This document shows, piece by piece, positions 1 through 9,304 of a stretch of DNA of 64,000 nucleotides. The position numbers and the translations under genes are program-made. Below the pieces are notes generated by a model, which saw only the letters and a list, made by a program, of their open reading frames with translations, made no database searches and had not been told where the DNA came from. Where the stretch lies: the NCBI RefSeq assembly GCF_003990445.1, contig NZ_REEZ01000005.1:229869-293868 (forward strand), read 5' to 3'. Every line of letters begins with the position of its first letter. The stretch's first letter is position 1. The DNA is from Pararhodobacter zhoushanensis. GTDB lineage: Bacteria > Pseudomonadota > Alphaproteobacteria > Rhodobacterales > Rhodobacteraceae.

Positions 1-1
1 C

Positions 2-370
2 GACGCCACGCCGATGGAAGCCGGTCTCGACCGCTTCATCGACCTGAGCAAGGAGTTCCGCGGCAAGCAGGCGATGCTCGATACCGGCATCCGCTCGAAA
101 TGCGTCACGCTGTTGATTGACGGCCCGTCCGACACCGACCCGTGGGGCAAAGAGGCGCTGCTGCTGGACGGCGAGAAAATCGGCCGCCTGACCTCGGGCG
201 GGTATTCGGTCGCCTTCGGCAAACAGATCGGCATGGGCTATGTCCGCCCCGATCTGGCAGCGGTCGGCACCAGGCTCAAGGTCAAGATGCTGCTGCAGGA
301 ATGGGACGCCGTCGTGGTCGAGGACAGCCCCTACGACCCCACAAACACCGTCATCCGCAAAGACGCGTAG
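2..370 (+). CDS. C-terminal fragment of a GcvT-domain FAD dehydrogenase (dimethylglycine/sarcosine dehydrogenase type)
   Basis: The gene enters from the left edge in frame 2, so only the last ~122 residues are seen. They match the C-terminal aminomethyltransferase (GcvT C) domain found at the end of large FAD-dependent dimethylglycine/sarcosine dehydrogenases: an EAGLDRFIDLSKEFRGKQAM segment, then a GKIGRLTSGGYS-like turn (here EKIGRLTSGGYSVAFGK), IGMGYVRPDLA and a closing PYDPTNTVIRKDA. In this family the domain carries the tetrahydrofolate-linked one-carbon transfer. The in-frame ATG at 14 is internal, because the reading frame is open to base 2. A stand-alone GcvT protein is possible, but the ending fits the long oxidoreductases better. 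The domain is clear; the exact substrate is not. Confidence 0.75.
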   Translation, partial: DATPMEAGLDRFIDLSKEFRGKQAMLDTGIRSKCVTLLIDGPSDTDPWGKEALLLDGEKIGRLTSGGYSVAFGKQIGMGYVRPDLAAVGTRLKVKMLLQEWDAVVVEDSPYDPTNTVIRKDA

Positions 371-499
371 GGTGCGTTTTCAACGCACCTTTGTAGGACT
401 GGGAAGGGGGCCGCGAGAGCGGCCCTTTCTCGTTGCTGCGAGATGATCATCGGGCTACCAAATGGGGATCCCGTGACACGTGACGGATGGATTTGCGGT

Positions 500-1159
500 A
501 TGGAAGATTATTCTATTTTTATTGACCGATTGGAGCGCCAGTTCGACGCGCTCTGCGTTGATTTAAGTTTTGTTGAAGAATTCTTGAAAAGAGACGATCT
601 TTTTGAACGAAGCAATAGAGAGAAGTCAGTTCGTGCAGCGTATTGGGTGCTGCTGACGTATAGCGATAGTCTCTATCTCAACACTGCAAAGCTACTGGAA
701 AGAATTCAAGATTCGGTATCTCTCCAAAATTTCGTCGATAAGTATTCTACCATCGGACGGTTTCAAAGTACTGAATTAATTGGCGAATACGAAGAGTGGG
801 TTGCGGATTTCAACGAATGGTCAAGCCGAACGGAGAGCCAGACCACCTCGCTAATTCGCTCGGAGAGAATCGCGCATTCACTTATTAAGTCATGGGATCG
901 TGGGGGCAAGCGTTTGCCTGCTTACAAGGATTTTAAGGGGAATGACAAGCAAGAGTATATCGGTACCGTGTCCACTGTTGTTGCAAATTGTCGCGATGGG
1001 ATTTTCATTCTCGCAAGACTTTTGACGCTCTGCGGAAAAGGGCGCAACTCCCCTCATTACTTTGGTTTCAAGCGCGCCGCCGAAAAAAATGTGGAAGATG
1101 CGTTAAGAGATTACAGAGAGTATCAGGCTGCTCTATTGAGTGCTTTGGATTCTGAGTAA
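500..1159 (+). CDS. AT-rich orphan protein of unknown function
   Basis: About 219 residues from the ATG at 500 (MEDYSIF..). An in-frame ATG at 443 would add 19 residues. I prefer 500 because a GGATGG sits about nine bases upstream and the AT-rich coding style begins there. I recognise no family. The protein is mostly charged, amphipathic helix with many Glu/Arg/Lys and no signal peptide or clear membrane segment, so it is probably soluble and cytoplasmic. Base composition is unlike the surroundings: 25 of 60 bases are G/C at 541-600 and 21 of 60 at 721-780, whereas the flanking genes run near 43 of 60. That and the isolated position suggest recent horizontal gain. No catalytic motif is visible. 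Confidence 0.7.
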   Translation: MEDYSIFIDRLERQFDALCVDLSFVEEFLKRDDLFERSNREKSVRAAYWVLLTYSDSLYLNTAKLLERIQDSVSLQNFVDKYSTIGRFQSTELIGEYEEWVADFNEWSSRTESQTTSLIRSERIAHSLIKSWDRGGKRLPAYKDFKGNDKQEYIGTVSTVVANCRDGIFILARLLTLCGKGRNSPHYFGFKRAAEKNVEDALRDYREYQAALLSALDSE

Positions 1160-1251
1160 GTTTGATCTTTTCGCCCACAACTCGCTCGTCGCCCTCGCTT
1201 TCACCGCCCACGACATTACGTTGGCGCTTCAGCCTTTACACTAGCCCGTAG

Positions 1252-1269
1252 GTCGGGGTTCACCCCGAC
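1252..1269. repeat. CGTAGG-type intergenic hairpin, copy 1
   Basis: GTCGGGGT / ACCCCGAC (8-bp stem, 2-base loop) preceded by CCCGTAG. It shares layout and the CGTAGG lead-in with the second hairpins at 53108 and 63888, but the stem bases differ in a compensated way. Confidence 0.55.
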
Positions 1270-1272
1270 ACT

Positions 1273-1310
1273 CCCTCCCAAACCCAAACCCAAACCCCTA
1301 CCAAAACCCT
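1273..1310 (-). other. CCCAAA-repeat tract with G-quadruplex potential on the minus strand
   Basis: The plus strand runs CCCTCCCAAACCCAAACCC followed by AAACCCC and AAAACCC, so the minus strand has at least five G-tracts of three or more separated by 1-7 bases. The tract lies in the gap between the AT-rich orphan and rpiB, downstream of both genes. Confidence 0.5.
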
Positions 1311-1352
1311 AACGCCACCACCTAACCCCTTGATTCCCCTCACCTCACAAAA

Positions 1353-1369
1353 TGTCCCATCGTGGGACA
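1353..1369. promoter_or_regulatory. 17-bp palindrome TGTCCCATCGTGGGACA, copy 1
   Basis: Perfect 7-bp arms around TCG. An identical copy lies at 3093-3109. This one is ~75 bases past the rpiB stop. It could be an operator or a small hairpin; no U-run follows. Confidence 0.5.
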
Positions 1370-1444
1370 CCCCCTCCCGAAACGCAAAAAGGGCCGCGTG
1401 GCGCGACCCCTTCCTGTTTCTCCGGTCCTGAAAGCGGCGTTAGA

Positions 1445-1894
1445 TTACCCCTCCAGCGCCTCGATCATCGCCACCCGCGTCGCGTGCCGCCCGCCCTCGA
1501 ACTCGGCACCCAGAAACGCCTCGACAATATCCAGCGCGAGGCTCTCGCCGACCACCCGCGCGCCGATGGACAGCATGTTGGCGTTGTTATGCTGGCGGAT
1601 CATGCGGGCCGAGAACGGCTCGGCGCAGACCCCGCAGCGGATGCCGGTCACCTTGTTCGCCGCCATCATGATGCCCTGACCCGTGCCGCACAGGATAATG
1701 CCGAACCGGCAATCGCCCGACGCCACCATCCGCGCCGCCTCTGCGCCACGCTCAGGGTAGGGCGTGCTCTCGGCCGTGGTCGGGCCGATGTCGACCGCCT
1801 CCCAGCCCAGCGTGGTGATATGCGCGGCGATGATCCGGCGCAGCTCGATAGCCGCGTGATCGCTGGACAGGACGATACGGGTGTTGGTGGTCAT
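1445..1894 (-). CDS. rpiB: Ribose 5-phosphate isomerase B
   Basis: 149 residues, the normal RpiB length. RpiB interconverts ribose 5-phosphate and ribulose 5-phosphate in the non-oxidative pentose phosphate pathway, in the cytosol. Seen: the N-terminal SSDHAA phosphate-binding motif, the family signature region GIILCGTGQGIMMAANK with its Cys, and the NNANMLSIGARVVG block. The start is the ATG at 1894: its ATGA overlaps the stop of the upstream hydrolase-like gene (TGA at 1893-1891), so the two are translationally coupled. The frame continues seven codons further upstream, but that would lie inside the other gene. Sugar-isomerase paralogues of the RpiB/LacAB family are the only real alternative. 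Confidence 0.9.
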   Translation of the reverse strand: MTTNTRIVLSSDHAAIELRRIIAAHITTLGWEAVDIGPTTAESTPYPERGAEAARMVASGDCRFGIILCGTGQGIMMAANKVTGIRCGVCAEPFSARMIRQHNNANMLSIGARVVGESLALDIVEAFLGAEFEGGRHATRVAMIEALEG

Positions 1895-2934
1895 GGGCGT
1901 TTTCCAAGGGGGCATGAGATCGCCGCCTTGGAGCAGGTTCTCTGCGTCGCGTCAATATTCCCGCCGTCGCGGGCTAAGTGCCCGGCGGTCTGCAGGAAGC
2001 GCAGAACCGCGGCAAGGATCGCCGCATGCGCCGCGTCGCGCGCGGAAGGGGAGTCGCCGCAAATCGCCGGATCGCCACCGTCCTCACGCAGGATGTCGGG
2101 ACCGGCGGGGGTGCAGGCCGCGAACCCGTCGAACACCGTCGCCGCCAGCGTGGTCTGCGGGACTGCGCCCGTTCCGCTCTGCGCCGCGCCCAGCGACAGG
2201 ATCAGCGACGGCACCGCGACCGTGCTCAGCCCGTCCGCGAACACATCGACCCGCTCAGGCGCAATCGCCACCACCGACCCGATGCGCGGATCGCGACGCA
2301 GGCTTGCCAGCGCCGGGCCGTCGACCGAGGTCAGCGCAACCCCCTGCGCCGCGAACCAGCCGCAGTCCGGCCCGGAGTGTGGCGGTGTGCAGGATTGCAG
2401 GTAAGCGTCGGTGTCAAACAGGCCGCCCGCCAAGGCCAGCGCCGCCGTGCCGCCAAGCGCGAAGCCGACCGTGGCGATGCGGGTCGGATCAAGGCGGGGG
2501 GACCACGCCGGATCGCTGGTCAGGGCGTCCAGCGCGCGGGTCACATCGGCGGGACGCTGCCAGATCTCGTTGACGCCCTGCGCCGCCGAGGTCGCGCGCG
2601 GGGCGTTGATTTCGACGGCCAGATAACCCGCCCGCGCCAGTCCGGCCGAGAGCCATGCGCCCGAGTCCGCCGCCGAGCGCAAGCCGCCGTGCGAGACCAG
2701 CACCACCGGCAGGCTTTCGACCGCCACCGCAGCGTCCCGCGCGGCGGTGACGCCGGTGAAGACCGCGTTGCCGCCGACCACCTCGACGGTGCCGCCGGTG
2801 CCGGGATACCAGAGTGTCATGGTCAGAGGCCTGTCCGCGTGACGGTCAATGACCGTCGCCACGCCGGTCGTCTGGTCGGCACAGGCCGCCGAGGCGCCCA
2901 GGGCAAAGAGGGACAGGAGGAGGGCGAATTTCAC
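1891..2934 (-). CDS. Secreted dienelactone hydrolase-like protein lacking the catalytic nucleophile
   Basis: 347 residues. Residues 1-19 form a signal peptide (MKFALLLSLFALGASAACA), so the protein is probably periplasmic. The rest has the alpha/beta-hydrolase layout of the predicted dienelactone hydrolase group: LWYPGT near the start, VVLVSHGG for the oxyanion strand, then RIATVGFALGGTAALALAGG at the nucleophile elbow. In active relatives the elbow reads G-x-S/C-x-G-G; here the central residue is Ala (codon GCG), so the nucleophile is missing. Several Cys late in the chain could form disulphides. It is the first gene of a two-gene unit with rpiB. Function is unknown and it may be a pseudoenzyme. 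Confidence 0.75.
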   Translation of the reverse strand: MKFALLLSLFALGASAACADQTTGVATVIDRHADRPLTMTLWYPGTGGTVEVVGGNAVFTGVTAARDAAVAVESLPVVLVSHGGLRSAADSGAWLSAGLARAGYLAVEINAPRATSAAQGVNEIWQRPADVTRALDALTSDPAWSPRLDPTRIATVGFALGGTAALALAGGLFDTDAYLQSCTPPHSGPDCGWFAAQGVALTSVDGPALASLRRDPRIGSVVAIAPERVDVFADGLSTVAVPSLILSLGAAQSGTGAVPQTTLAATVFDGFAACTPAGPDILREDGGDPAICGDSPSARDAAHAAILAAVLRFLQTAGHLARDGGNIDATQRTCSKAAISCPLGKRP

Positions 2935-3092
2935 GACGGGCTGACTCCGGTTCGCGTCAGGCTGGCCAACGGCTTGCAGGGTTCGCTGCTATCAGAAATT
3001 GCGCGCGGATGGCAATCGGTCTGGGGCGTAGAACGCTTGAGGAAACCTTAAGGCGTCGCTGCAAGTCATTGACTATATTCGCGGCAAGGGGC

Positions 3093-3109
3093 TGTCCCAT
3101 CGTGGGACA
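3093..3109. promoter_or_regulatory. 17-bp palindrome TGTCCCATCGTGGGACA, copy 2
   Basis: Identical to the copy at 1353-1369. It lies 8 bases past the stop of the nucleotidase gene and ~160 bases upstream of the hydrolase-rpiB start, so it could serve either as an operator for that unit or as a 3' hairpin. Confidence 0.5.
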
Positions 3110-3116
3110 TCCCGCG

Positions 3117-5150
3117 TCACGCCCCGTGCGACAAATCCAGCTTGAGCCGCAGGAAGCCATGCGGCGTCAGCCCGCGTTGTTCAGGGTGGAATCCCTCGAT
3201 CTCGTTCATATGCGCCATCGCGGCGGGGCCGGTTTCGAAGATCACGCTGGTGTTCGGCATCGCCTTGAAACGCAGGCTGCCGTGATCAGGGCGCCGCAGC
3301 GAGCCATGCTCGCGGACATGACGGTGCAGGATATCGCGGGTCACGCTTTCGTCTGACAGCACCAGATTGCTCGCCTTGGCCCCGGCGAATTTACCGGCCC
3401 CTCCGGCGCGGTAGCTGTTGGTGCACAGCAGATAGCGGCCTTGCGGGTCCAGCGGTTCACCGTCCAGCATCACCGAGATCACCCGGTGCGCCTGTTCATT
3501 GATCATCACCCCGGCAAAGTCATAGCGCGCGGGTTGCGACAGATCGTAGATCACGTCGAGCGGGTCGATGACCTCGAAATTATAGCCCGGCACATCACCG
3601 TTGCGCAGCGGTGTTCCGGTCGAGCCGGGGCGGATCCGGTTGAAGGCCGCGGCCGAGCGTTCCAGCCATTCGATGACCTCGGCCCCGGTCAGGCACAGCG
3701 CGGCAATCGCGTTGGGGAAGGGGTAGAGATCGGCGATGTGGCGCAGGGCGACGGGACCGGCGGGCACATCGGTATAGCCAGCAGGGCCTCCGCGACCGCC
3801 TGATTTGAACGGGGCCACGGCGGACAGGATCGGCAGATCCACCAGATCGGGATCGGTGATGCGGGCGCGCACGTAGTCGCGCTGTGCCTCGGCCACGACC
3901 TGCAACGAGCCGGTGACGCCCAAATGGGTAAAGTAGGAATGCAGCGCCTCGGACGAGGTGCCGACCGGACGGCGGATGCTGGTCAGCGTATCGGCATGCG
4001 CCTGCGCGACGGCCTCAACCACGCGCTCGCTGGGACCATTATCGCGGGGAGCGGCGGGGTCGGCGTGCTCGATCTCCTGCACGGTCGGCAGGGCGCGGAC
4101 CTCAGACCGTGTGCCCAGAACCTGCCATTCGCCCGCTTCGTGGACCAGCAACATGTCGATGACACCGATATGCGCGCCCCAGCATCCGGCCATCACGGCG
4201 GGTTTCCCGGCGATCGTGCCGGTGGCGATATCGACATCGGGAAGCGAGCCGAACACGGGCGAGGGGAACAGCAAATGGCTGTGGCCGGTCAGCAGCGCAT
4301 CGATCCCGGGGACACGGGCGAGCGGGATGGCGGCATTCTCCATGCCATGCGAATAGCGCGCGCTGCCGATGCCGGTATGGGCCAGCGCGATGACCAGATC
4401 GGCCCCGGCTTCGCGCATTTCGGGCACCCAGGCGCGGGCGGCTTCGACGATGTCGCGGGCGTGAAGGCGGCCATCCAGCGCGTGATTGTCCCAGTCCATC
4501 ACCTGCGGCGGGGCAAAGCCCACGACGCCGATGCGGATCGGATGCTCGAACCCGGTCTGATCCTTGAGCATGCGGTCCAGCAGGACATAGGGTTTGACCA
4601 GCGTTGTGTCCTTGCGCGGCTCAGACCCCAGACCGACCGCCAGATTGGCCGAGACGACGGGGAAGTTCGCGCCGTCCAGCGTGGCCATCAGAAAATCGAG
4701 GCCATAGTTGAATTCGTGGTTGCCCAGCGTGATCGCGTCATAGCCGACCGCATTCATCGCCGCCATGATCGGGTGCACGTCGCCGTCGCGCAAGCCGGTC
4801 TGATGCGCGACGTAATCGCCCATCGGGGTGCCTTGCAGAAAATCGCCATTGTCGAAAACCACCGAATTCCCAGCCTCGGTGCGGGCTTCGTCGATCAGGC
4901 GCGCGGCTTCGGACAGGCCCACTCCGGCCGAAGGGCGGTCAGCGTAGTAATCGTAGGGGAGAAGGTGCAGGTGCAGGTCCGTCGTCTCGATCACCCTGAG
5001 GTGGACGGCGCGCTGGCCGGCGGCTAATCCGCTGAAGGAGAGGGTGTTGAGCAACCTGTTGCCTCTGACGATCACTGTTTCAGTCCCAAGCGCGCACGCA
5101 GTTCCGGCGATGACCAGGCGCGAGGGGCACGCCTTGGTTAATGATGGCAC
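3117..5150 (-). CDS. cpdB: 2',3'-cyclic-nucleotide 2'-phosphodiesterase / 3'-nucleotidase (CpdB-like)
   Basis: Up to 677 residues. It hydrolyses 2',3'-cyclic and 3'-nucleotides for phosphate and nucleoside salvage. The N-terminal metallophosphatase domain shows the metal motifs in order: ETTDLHLHLLPYDYYADR (DxH), DNGDFLQGTP, LGNHEFNYG, ALAHTGIG and LLTGHSHL. The C-terminal 5'-nucleotidase domain follows, with YPFPNAIAALCLTG and NSYRAGGAGKF. The start is uncertain. The longest frame opens with GTG at 5150 with no good ribosome site; a TTG about 32 codons in, preceded by AGAGG, is plausible. No convincing signal peptide is seen, although CpdB of E. coli is periplasmic. It is divergent from nudC. 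Confidence 0.85.
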   Translation of the reverse strand: MPSLTKACPSRLVIAGTACALGTETVIVRGNRLLNTLSFSGLAAGQRAVHLRVIETTDLHLHLLPYDYYADRPSAGVGLSEAARLIDEARTEAGNSVVFDNGDFLQGTPMGDYVAHQTGLRDGDVHPIMAAMNAVGYDAITLGNHEFNYGLDFLMATLDGANFPVVSANLAVGLGSEPRKDTTLVKPYVLLDRMLKDQTGFEHPIRIGVVGFAPPQVMDWDNHALDGRLHARDIVEAARAWVPEMREAGADLVIALAHTGIGSARYSHGMENAAIPLARVPGIDALLTGHSHLLFPSPVFGSLPDVDIATGTIAGKPAVMAGCWGAHIGVIDMLLVHEAGEWQVLGTRSEVRALPTVQEIEHADPAAPRDNGPSERVVEAVAQAHADTLTSIRRPVGTSSEALHSYFTHLGVTGSLQVVAEAQRDYVRARITDPDLVDLPILSAVAPFKSGGRGGPAGYTDVPAGPVALRHIADLYPFPNAIAALCLTGAEVIEWLERSAAAFNRIRPGSTGTPLRNGDVPGYNFEVIDPLDVIYDLSQPARYDFAGVMINEQAHRVISVMLDGEPLDPQGRYLLCTNSYRAGGAGKFAGAKASNLVLSDESVTRDILHRHVREHGSLRRPDHGSLRFKAMPNTSVIFETGPAAMAHMNEIEGFHPEQRGLTPHGFLRLKLDLSHGA

Positions 5151-5303
5151 TCAGTGGCACAAATTAGGCAAAAGACCGACCTGTCGAAGGCAAGTATCCA
5201 CAGCCCATAGTTGCAAGACAACACGTAAACTGAATGCTGCAAAGCAGCGGTGTTCCCAAGCTACGGAAAATACCCTAAACGACGTATAATTTAGGGGGTT
5301 AGC

Positions 5304-6290
5304 GTGCCGCGAAACATAGTCTTTGCCGCAGAATGGGACGATCGCCAGGCAGAACTGCGCGGAGACGCGGATCGTTTGAGCGCGCTTCTTGGTGATTCGG
5401 CGACGCGGATCCTGCCGGTCTGGCGTGGCCGTCCGCTGATCTGGGGCGAGGCCGAGGCGACCGCCGTCTGGCTGGCACCGGGTCACGCTGTGCTGGACGA
5501 TGCCGGGGCCGATCTGATCTTTCTGGGCACCCATCAGGGCCACGCGCGTTTCGTGGCCGATGTGTCGTCCTGGGTGCCCGCCGGTCTGGACGAGGCCGCG
5601 ATGTCCGGCTTTTTCGACGCGACCGAGTACAGCCACCCCAGCCTGCCCGACGATCACCGCTATGCCGATCTGCGCGGGCTGATGGCGCGGCTGGACCCGG
5701 TCGACGCGGCCATGGCCGCGACCGCGCGCGGTTTGCTGAACTGGCACCGTTCGCATCGGTTCTGTTCGTCCTGTGGTCAGCCCAGCGATGCGGCGCAGGG
5801 GGGCTGGCAGCGCATCTGCCCGTCCTGCCGGGCGGTGCATTTCCCGCGGACCGATCCGGCGGTTATCATGCTGGTGCAGCACGGCGATACGGTGCTGCTG
5901 GGCCGTTCTCCGGGCTGGCCCGAGGGGATGTATTCGACGCTGGCAGGGTTCGTGGAACCCGGTGAATCGCTGGAAGCCGCCGTGCGGCGTGAGGTGTTCG
6001 AGGAAACTAGCGTCCGTGTCGAGCGGGTGTCCTATGTCGCCTCGCAGCCCTGGCCGTGGCCCAGCAATCTGATGCTGGGATTCGTGGCCGAGGCGGTGAG
6101 CAAAGACATCACGCTGGATCACGAGCTGGAAGACGCGCTGTGGATCACCCGTGACGAGTTGGCGCAAGTGATGGCAGGTGAGCATCCGCGCATTCGCCGC
6201 CCGCGCAAGGGTGCCATCGCGCAAGAGCTGATGGCCCGCTGGCTGGCCCAAGAGATCGGCTTCGCGCCGCAGACCGACGCTGAAGACTGA
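5304..6290 (+). CDS. nudC: NAD(+)/NADH pyrophosphatase (decapping Nudix hydrolase)
   Basis: 328 residues. NudC cleaves NADH to NMNH and AMP and removes NAD caps from RNA. Seen: an N-terminal NUDIX-like region, a four-Cys zinc ribbon (FCSSCGQ..ICPSC), the Nudix box GFVEPGESLEAAVRREVFEE, and the NADH-specific tail SQPWPWPSNLMLGF that separates NudC from other Nudix enzymes. It starts at GTG 5304, chosen because AGGGGG sits five bases upstream. A perfect TATAAT lies at 5285-5290, so if it is a -10 the leader would be only a few bases long; I see no matching -35. The START-like gene follows 14 bases downstream. Confidence 0.92.
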   Translation: MPRNIVFAAEWDDRQAELRGDADRLSALLGDSATRILPVWRGRPLIWGEAEATAVWLAPGHAVLDDAGADLIFLGTHQGHARFVADVSSWVPAGLDEAAMSGFFDATEYSHPSLPDDHRYADLRGLMARLDPVDAAMAATARGLLNWHRSHRFCSSCGQPSDAAQGGWQRICPSCRAVHFPRTDPAVIMLVQHGDTVLLGRSPGWPEGMYSTLAGFVEPGESLEAAVRREVFEETSVRVERVSYVASQPWPWPSNLMLGFVAEAVSKDITLDHELEDALWITRDELAQVMAGEHPRIRRPRKGAIAQELMARWLAQEIGFAPQTDAED

Positions 6291-6304
6291 CAAGGAGCAC
6301 CGCT

Positions 6305-6733
6305 TTGGACATTGACGCCACCAAGGATTTCAAGCGCCCGCGCGCTCAGGTCTTGGAGAAATTCCGCGATCCCGCCCGCTTCGAGTCGGTGATGCGCGAT
6401 ATGAAGATCGAGGCCGAGCGCACCGGCGAGCCGCCGAGTGCGACCTGGGCCTGCTCGGTTCAGTGGCGCGAGGAACCGCGGCGCTTTGCTGCCGGGTTGG
6501 TGGAAACGGCGGCGGCGGAAACCATGGTGATGCAGTTCACCTCGGATCTGGCCGATGCGCAGATCACGATGGATTTCTACGACCTGCCCGATGGCGGCTG
6601 CCGGGTGATCGGCAAGGGTGTGGTCAGCGCGCGAACGATCATGGCCAAGCTGGCGCTGCAATCCATGCGGCTGGTGCGCGGCAAGGCCGAAGAGCGGCTG
6701 ACGCGGCTGATCTTCAACATGGGTCGCCCCTGA
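6305..6733 (+). CDS. SRPBCC (START-like) family protein
   Basis: 142 residues beginning at TTG 6305; the start is set by AAGGAG at 6292-6297. The fold-level pattern (DATKDFKRPRAQVLEKFRDP, a hydrophobic beta region with MVMQFTSDLADAQITMDFYD, and a long C-terminal helix MAKLALQSMRLVRGKAEERL) fits the SRPBCC lipid/ligand-binding superfamily. No catalytic residues are evident and the ligand is unknown. It is probably co-transcribed with nudC and is cytosolic. Confidence 0.65.
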   Translation: MDIDATKDFKRPRAQVLEKFRDPARFESVMRDMKIEAERTGEPPSATWACSVQWREEPRRFAAGLVETAAAETMVMQFTSDLADAQITMDFYDLPDGGCRVIGKGVVSARTIMAKLALQSMRLVRGKAEERLTRLIFNMGRP

Positions 6734-6749
6734 CCCCGCTGCGGCGGGA

Positions 6750-8228
<1,479 letters not shown>

Positions 8229-8339
8229 GCTGTGCTCCTCTTTGGGCGCAAGACTAACGGCAGGGCGGGTGCCGTCAACAGAGGGTGACAGGCGAAGGGG
8301 CTTCTGCTTTGCTGACGACACGTCACAGGTGAGGCCCCG

Positions 8340-9296
8340 ATGAGCATTGATTTCCAACCCGCTTCCGGCTTTGTGCTGCCGCGCTATGCCGGGATCGCCA
8401 CCTTCATGCGGCTGCCGCATATCGGGCTGGATGACCCGCGTCTGGGTGAGGTGCAGGTCGGCCTGATCGGCGCGCCCTGGGATGGCGGCACGACCAACCG
8501 GCCCGGCCCGCGCCATGGGCCGCGGCAGTTGCGCGATGCTTCAACGATGATCCGCGCGCAGCACGGCATCACCGGGGTGCGGCCCTTCGAGGCGATGAAC
8601 TGCGCCGATCTGGGCGATGTCGCGCCCAATCCGGCCGATGTGCAAGACAGCCTGCGGCGGATGACGGAATTTTACACGCGGGTGCGTGCGGCCAGGATCA
8701 TCCCGCTGACCGCCGGCGGAGACCATCTGTGCACCCTGCCGATCTTGCGCGCCCTGGCGGCGGATCGCCCGCTGGGGATGATCCATTTCGACAGCCACAC
8801 CGACCTGTTCCACAGCTATTTCGGCGGCCAGATGTATACCCATGGCACACCGTTCCGCCGCGCGGTGGAAGAGGGGCTGCTGGACCCGCACCGCGTCTGC
8901 ATGATCGGCATTCGCGGTACGGCCTATGACAGCGAAGACCGCGATTTTGCCAAGGCGGTCGGCATCCGGGTGATCCCGATCGAAGACTTCCACAAACGCG
9001 GGGTCGAGGATGTGATGGCCGAGGCCCGCAGCATCGCGGGAACAGGTGACACATACGTCAGCTATGACATTGATTTCGTCGACCCCGCCTATGCGCCGGG
9101 CACCGGCACGCCCGAGGTCGGCGGTCCGACCTCGTGGCAGGCACTGGAATGCGCGCGGCTGCTGGGCGGGGTGACGATCGTCGGCGCGGATCTGGTCGAG
9201 GTCTCGCCACCGTTTGACCCTGCGGGGGGCACGGCCTTTCTGGGCGTGTCCTTGATGTTCGAAATGCTCTGCGCCATCGTGATGGCGCATCAATAG
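8340..9296 (+). CDS. speB: Agmatinase-family ureohydrolase
   Basis: 318 residues. Arginase/agmatinase-fold enzymes hydrolyse the guanidino group to urea using two Mn ions. The metal ligands are all present: [14 protein letters not shown] and [20 protein letters not shown] (D-x-D then the family signature). Substrate cannot be read from sequence: agmatine, guanidinobutyrate or guanidinopropionate are all possible, so the symbol is provisional. An SDR follows 8 bases downstream and is probably co-transcribed, which suggests a catabolic pair rather than polyamine synthesis. Confidence 0.85.
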   Translation: MSIDFQPASGFVLPRYAGIATFMRLPHIGLDDPRLGEVQVGLIGAPWDGGTTNRPGPRHGPRQLRDASTMIRAQHGITGVRPFEAMNCADLGDVAPNPADVQDSLRRMTEFYTRVRAARIIPLTAGGDHLCTLPILRALAADRPLGMIHFDSHTDLFHSYFGGQMYTHGTPFRRAVEEGLLDPHRVCMIGIRGTAYDSEDRDFAKAVGIRVIPIEDFHKRGVEDVMAEARSIAGTGDTYVSYDIDFVDPAYAPGTGTPEVGGPTSWQALECARLLGGVTIVGADLVEVSPPFDPAGGTAFLGVSLMFEMLCAIVMAHQ

Positions 9297-9304
9297 GAGT
9301 TGGT

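Noticed and set aside
1273-1310. CRISPR-like repeat array in the CCCAAA tract
   Set aside because: Units are only 6 bases with no spacers and no cas genes anywhere in the window.
1352-3051. Several long plus-strand frames over rpiB and the hydrolase-like gene
   Set aside because: Arg/Pro/Ala-rich translations typical of antisense frames in high-GC DNA; the minus-strand genes have motifs and coupled starts.
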